Positions 6,348 through 9,384 of a stretch of DNA of 9,384 bases are shown here, in pieces; positions within the stretch are counted from its first letter, which is position 1; the number at the start of each line of letters is the position of its first letter. The notes beneath the pieces are model-generated. The model worked only from the letters and a program-made list of their open reading frames with translations, did not search any database and was not told the origin of the DNA. The stretch spans positions 1 to 9,384 of the forward strand of contig CAKTQE010000072.1 of NCBI GenBank assembly GCA_934593275.1. Direction: 5' to 3'. The DNA comes from an uncultured Oscillospiraceae bacterium (GTDB lineage Bacteria; Bacillota; Clostridia; Oscillospirales; Oscillospiraceae). A program made the position numbers and the translations under genes.

Positions 6348-7243
6348 ATTGTCGCCTCTTTCTGTAGAACATAGTGGCCGGGCAGAACTTCTCTGAACTG
6401 TCCTTCCGTTTCAAAGTGCAGCTCCTCGGTGTTGAGCTTGGGTCGGTTCCGCTCCCGAATGGGGTCGGGGTAGGGGATGGCAGACAGGAGCATCTGGGTG
6501 TAGGGGTGCAGGGGATTGCGGAACAGTTCTTCCGTCTCCGCCAACTCCACCAGACAGCCCCGGTACATGACCCCAATGCGGTCACACAGGTATTCCACCA
6601 TGGCCAGGTCATGGGCGATGAACAAAATGGAAAAGCCGTGTTCCTGCTGCAAATGCTTAAAAAGGTTCACGATCTGGGCCTGGATGGAAACATCCAGGGA
6701 GGCAATGGGTTCATCGGCCACCAGCAGATCCGGCTCCATGGACAACGCCCGGGCAATGGCCACCCGCTGCCGCTGACCGCCGGACATTTCCGAGGGGTAT
6801 TTGTCCAGGTAGCTTTCGTCCAGGCCCACGTAGGACAGCTGAAAGGCGGCCTCTGCCCGATAGCTTCCTCTGGGGGGCTTGATGTGGTTGATTTTCATAG
6901 GTTCGGCAATGATCTCTGCCACGGTCATCCGCTGGTTCAGGCTGGAAGCGGAGTCCTGAAAAATGATTTGCCGCTGGGTCTGCAAGAGCCGCTTGTTTTT
7001 CCGGGCATCGGCGGCATCGGTGGTATTGACGCCCTCAAAGTAGATTTCTCCCTCTGAGGGCTTGTAGATGTTCATAATGCACCGGGCGGCGGTGGATTTG
7101 CCGGAGCCGGATTCTCCCACCAGACCGAAAATCTCTCCCTTTTGGATGGAAAAGGAAACGTGATCCACGGCCTTGATGGAGACCTTTTTGGTAAGCTTAA
7201 AGCGATGGGTCAGATTCTGGACTTGGGCGATGGATTCAGACAT
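6344..7243 (-). CDS. oppF: Peptide/nickel-family ABC transporter ATPase, OppF/DppF type
   Basis: A 299-residue ATP-hydrolysing subunit on the cytoplasmic face. Walker A GESGSGKS is at 43-50, the Q-loop glutamine is Q96 (IIFQDSASSLNQR), and the signature MSGGQRQR is at 153-160. Walker B LLVADEP is at 173-179, the D-loop SLD at 182-184, and the switch histidine is H211. HPYTQMLLSAIPYPDP near 247-262 marks the OppF-type C-terminal region. The tail is short and lacks the Cys-rich CxFxxRC element common at the end of this family, though many OppF proteins with an IPxPDP end are similar. The gene starts 8 nt before the oppD stop. Its AAAGGAGG site lies within the last oppD codons, so its translation depends on oppD being read. 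It heterodimerises with OppD. Confidence 0.95.
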   Translation of the reverse strand: MSESIAQVQNLTHRFKLTKKVSIKAVDHVSFSIQKGEIFGLVGESGSGKSTAARCIMNIYKPSEGEIYFEGVNTTDAADARKNKRLLQTQRQIIFQDSASSLNQRMTVAEIIAEPMKINHIKPPRGSYRAEAAFQLSYVGLDESYLDKYPSEMSGGQRQRVAIARALSMEPDLLVADEPIASLDVSIQAQIVNLFKHLQQEHGFSILFIAHDLAMVEYLCDRIGVMYRGCLVELAETEELFRNPLHPYTQMLLSAIPYPDPIRERNRPKLNTEELHFETEGQFREVLPGHYVLQKEATI

Positions 7244-8249
7244 GGCTGCCTCCTTTCAGAGGGCTTTCGATTTTGGGCGCTCTGGCATCCAGCAGCCAGG
7301 TGGCGGCGTAGTGGGTATCCGTAATGGGGAACATGGGAGGTGCTTCCTCGTAGTCCACCGCCAGGGCGTATTCGTTCCGACAGGCGAAAGCATCGCCTTT
7401 GGGCGGGTCAATGAGGGAGGGGGGCATTCCGGGAATGGTATACAGGGCCTTTTTCCCCCGGGCCAGTGCGGGCAGAGACCGCATGAGTCCCCAGGTGTAG
7501 GGGTGCCGGGGGTCATAATAGACCTCTTCCGCCGTGCCGATTTCTACAATACGTCCGGCATACATAATGGCCACCCGGTCCGCCGCCCGGGCCACCACTC
7601 CCAAATCATGGGAGACCAGAATGGTGGCGGTGTTCAGCTGCTGCTGGATGTCCCGGAGCAGGTCCAGAATCTGGGCCTGAATGGTCACATCCAGGGCGGT
7701 GGTGGGTTCGTCAGCCAGAAGAATCTGGGGGGATCCTGCCAGGGCAATGGCCATTACCGTCCGCTGCCGCATACCGCCGGAAAAATTATAGGGGTAGAGC
7801 TTGTAACGCTCCTGGGGCCTGGGGATGCCTACCAGCTCCATGAGTTCAATCACCCGGCGGTAGGCCTCTTCCTTGGACATTTTGGGATTGTGGAGCAGCA
7901 CCGCCTCGGCAATTTGGGCACCTACGGTCATGGTGGGGTCCAGGGAGGTCATGGGGTCCTGAAACACCATGGAAAAGAGCCTGCCCCGGAGCTTGGCCAT
8001 GTCCCGCTCCTTATAGAGCGTAATGTCCACGCCGTTTGCCAGGATGGAGCCGCTTTCAATATAGGCGTTTTTGGGAAGCAGCTTCATAATGCTCTTGCAG
8101 AGCATACTTTTTCCGCAGCCGGACTCGCCAACAATGGCCAGCACTTCCCCCGGGCGGAGTTCCAGATTTACACCCCGCACCGCCTCCACCTTGCCCTGGG
8201 GGCTTTTGATGGATACGTGCAGGTCTTTAACGGTCAATAATTCATTCAT
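7236..8249 (-). CDS. oppD: Peptide/nickel-family ABC transporter ATPase, OppD/DppD type
   Basis: A 337-residue ATPase subunit, the partner of OppF. Walker A GESGCGKS is at 41-48, Q97 lies in MVFQDPMTSLDP, and the signature FSGGMRQR is at 156-163. Walker B ILLADEP is at 176-182, the D-loop ALD at 185-187, and H214 is the switch histidine. The C-terminal oligopeptide-transporter domain follows, with HPYTWGLMRSLP and PGMPPSL. In the usual Cys-rich element, the expected cysteines are replaced: the segment reads GDAFACRNEYALAVDY, keeping Phe and Arg but with Asp, Asn and Tyr where the family often has Cys. I recall this variant from other clostridial OppD proteins. The start is at 8249 with GAGGGG nine bases upstream. 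A 61-nt gap holding a stable hairpin separates it from the binding-protein gene. Confidence 0.95.
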   Translation of the reverse strand: MNELLTVKDLHVSIKSPQGKVEAVRGVNLELRPGEVLAIVGESGCGKSMLCKSIMKLLPKNAYIESGSILANGVDITLYKERDMAKLRGRLFSMVFQDPMTSLDPTMTVGAQIAEAVLLHNPKMSKEEAYRRVIELMELVGIPRPQERYKLYPYNFSGGMRQRTVMAIALAGSPQILLADEPTTALDVTIQAQILDLLRDIQQQLNTATILVSHDLGVVARAADRVAIMYAGRIVEIGTAEEVYYDPRHPYTWGLMRSLPALARGKKALYTIPGMPPSLIDPPKGDAFACRNEYALAVDYEEAPPMFPITDTHYAATWLLDARAPKIESPLKGGSHV

Positions 8250-8273
8250 AGGTCGGTTCCCCTCAGCACAGAA

Positions 8274-8299
8274 GCAAGGGGCTGTCGCCAGCCCCTTGC
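8274..8299 (-). other. Intercistronic stem-loop with GNRA tetraloop between oppA and oppD
   Basis: A perfect 11-bp stem (8274-8284 with 8289-8299) closes on a 4-nt loop that reads GCGA on the transcribed strand, a GNRA tetraloop. No T-tract follows, so it is not a standard terminator. It lies 11 nt past the binding-protein stop. Such hairpins after binding-protein genes commonly block 3' exonucleases or partly attenuate transcription, leaving more binding protein than membrane parts. That role is inferred from position and stability. Confidence 0.8.
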
Positions 8300-8310
8300 A
8301 ATATCAGTTA

Positions 8311-9384
8311 TCAGCTAATCGTCCAGTCGCAGACATTCCAGAATATGCCCACGCCGTGGTGGCCCAGAACCGTGTCGGTGGCAATGCCCTGAATGTTGCT
8401 GTCAGCCACATACATGGCATCGATGTAACAGAAGAACGTGAAAGCCGGGGTGTTGGCCAGTTCGGTCTGGAACTTGGCGTAGGCCGCTGCCCGCTCTTCG
8501 GGAACATCGGTCTGACGGGCCTGGGTCAGGTACTCGTCAATCAAGGGGTTGGAATAGCCGGAGTAGTTGGCCCCCTTGTCGGTGCCGAATACCTTGTAGG
8601 TGTGGTCATCAGCATCAAAGGGGGAACCCCAGCCGATGATGCAGCACTCCTGTCCGCCCCAGTCAATGCCACCGGCGGGGACGGCAGCGGTCACGTCCAG
8701 ACCAATGGCCTGAAGCTGCTGGGCAGCCACCTGGGCCATATCGATACGAACCTGGTCGCCGGGGGTGGCGTTGATGACGAAGCCAATGCGTTCTCCGTTC
8801 CGGGTCCAGTAACCCTGGGCATCCTTGGTGCAGCCGGCCTGTTCCAGCATTTCTGCGGCCTTGGCGGGGTTGTAATCATAGTGTTCGACGTCGGAGTCGT
8901 TGTAAACATTTCTCTGCAAGGGGCCGTAGGCAATTTCACCGCAGCCCAGAACCACCGCATCCAGAATGGCCTGACGGTCAATGGCGTAGCTGATGGCGGG
9001 AATCAGGTCGGCGTTCTTCTGCCAGTATTCGTTCCAGAAGTTGTACAGAATGCCCCGGTAGTCCGAGGTGGTCTCGTCGTAAACGGTGTGGGTGGAGTCG
9101 TTTTTAAACAGCTGGGCATCCTTGGGGGTCACCTGGGACAGGGTCAGCTCGCCGGACTGCAGCTGCAGGGCCTTGGCGTTGTCATCGGGAACGATTTTGA
9201 AGATGATGCGGTCAATTTTGGCGGGGCCGGCAAAGTAGTCGGGGTTCCGGTCCATGACAATGGCCTGACCCTCGTCCCATTCGGTGATCATGTAGGGGCC
9301 GGTGCCAATGGGCTTGCGGAAGTAATCAGACTCCTGCATGTTTTCGCCCTCCAGCAGGTGCTTGGGCAGGATGGCCATGGTCAT
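8311..9384 (-). CDS. oppA: Extracellular solute-binding protein, peptide/nickel family (SBP_bac_5), C-terminal part
   Basis: The last 357 codons of the substrate-binding component, cut by the window edge. The ATG at the very edge is internal: family members have an internal PILPKH-like segment here, and the signal peptide and lipobox must lie beyond 9384. By family length (about 500-550), 150-190 residues are missing. Hallmarks are GTGPYMITEWDEGQ followed by RNPDYFAGPAKIDRIIFKIVPD, then ISYAIDRQAIL. Near the end are GWGSPFDADDHTYKVF and SGYSNPLIDEYLTQAR, the usual C-terminal lobe pattern of this family. It binds the ligand outside the membrane, probably as a lipoprotein, and delivers it to OppBC. 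It is first in the visible operon, ahead of a stabilising hairpin. The ligand is unknown. C-terminal cysteines (ECC, CDW) are unusual for a secreted protein but tolerable in an anaerobe. Confidence 0.9.
   Translation of the reverse strand: MTMAILPKHLLEGENMQESDYFRKPIGTGPYMITEWDEGQAIVMDRNPDYFAGPAKIDRIIFKIVPDDNAKALQLQSGELTLSQVTPKDAQLFKNDSTHTVYDETTSDYRGILYNFWNEYWQKNADLIPAISYAIDRQAILDAVVLGCGEIAYGPLQRNVYNDSDVEHYDYNPAKAAEMLEQAGCTKDAQGYWTRNGERIGFVINATPGDQVRIDMAQVAAQQLQAIGLDVTAAVPAGGIDWGGQECCIIGWGSPFDADDHTYKVFGTDKGANYSGYSNPLIDEYLTQARQTDVPEERAAAYAKFQTELANTPAFTFFCYIDAMYVADSNIQGIATDTVLGHHGVGIFWNVCDWTIS

Noticed and set aside
7173..8240. 355-codon open frame on the plus strand
   Set aside because: It is antisense to oppD and the oppF start, with Gly/His-rich composition, no family motif and no convincing ribosome binding site.
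8274..8299. Rho-independent terminator after the binding-protein gene
   Set aside because: The stem is strong, but the transcribed strand continues TTCTGTGCTGAGG with no T-tract, and the operon clearly goes on into oppD.
4462..9384. Metallophore or nickel-specific importer (Cnt/Nik type)
   Set aside because: No metallophore synthesis genes, no metal regulator site, and the ATPases are of full OppD/OppF length. The sequence does not support a metal-specific call.

Overview
The window reads as a piece of chromosome from an anaerobic, moderately GC-rich Firmicute. A gut clostridium of the Oscillospiraceae type is my best guess. The reasons are an oxygen-sensitive class III ribonucleotide reductase, strong AAGGAGG-type ribosome binding sites, a textbook TTGACA-17-TATACT promoter, and GC-rich codon use. 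No rRNA, tRNA, CRISPR array, transposase or phage gene is visible. All real genes lie on the minus strand in two operons, so the biological order runs from high to low coordinates.

Region 1 (9384 down to 4462) is a five-gene peptide/nickel-family ABC importer. It holds the C-terminal part of a solute-binding protein (N-terminus outside the window), two ATPases (OppD, OppF) and two permeases (OppB, OppC). The last four genes overlap by 4 to 8 nt and are surely translated together. A very stable stem-loop with a GCGA (GNRA) tetraloop sits between the binding-protein gene and oppD. The operon ends in a small hairpin followed by a strong 17-bp-stem terminator at 4398-4356. Its promoter is outside the window, and the substrate cannot be read from sequence alone.

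Region 2 (about 4340 to 4221) is the control region of the second operon. Two 16-bp sites resembling NrdR boxes lie exactly 32 bp apart, just upstream of a consensus sigma-A promoter and a strong RBS.

Region 3 (4220 down to 239) is a self-contained anaerobic dNTP-synthesis operon, nrdG-nrdD-trxB. NrdG is the radical-SAM activase. NrdD is the glycyl-radical reductase and carries a glutaredoxin/thioredoxin-like domain (CPNC) fused to its C-terminus. The next gene is a thioredoxin reductase whose start overlaps the nrdD stop by 8 nt. Together they suggest a dedicated electron path: NADPH to the flavoprotein, to the fused redox domain, to the NrdD active-site cysteines. This would contrast with the formate-driven E. 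coli enzyme. It is the most interesting system in the window.

Region 4 (1-238) is non-coding. It contains a 15-bp direct repeat with a 24-bp period and two copies of a GGCGGCA-type intergenic repeat, one of which forms a perfect 8-bp hairpin. No clear terminator with a T-tract follows trxB.
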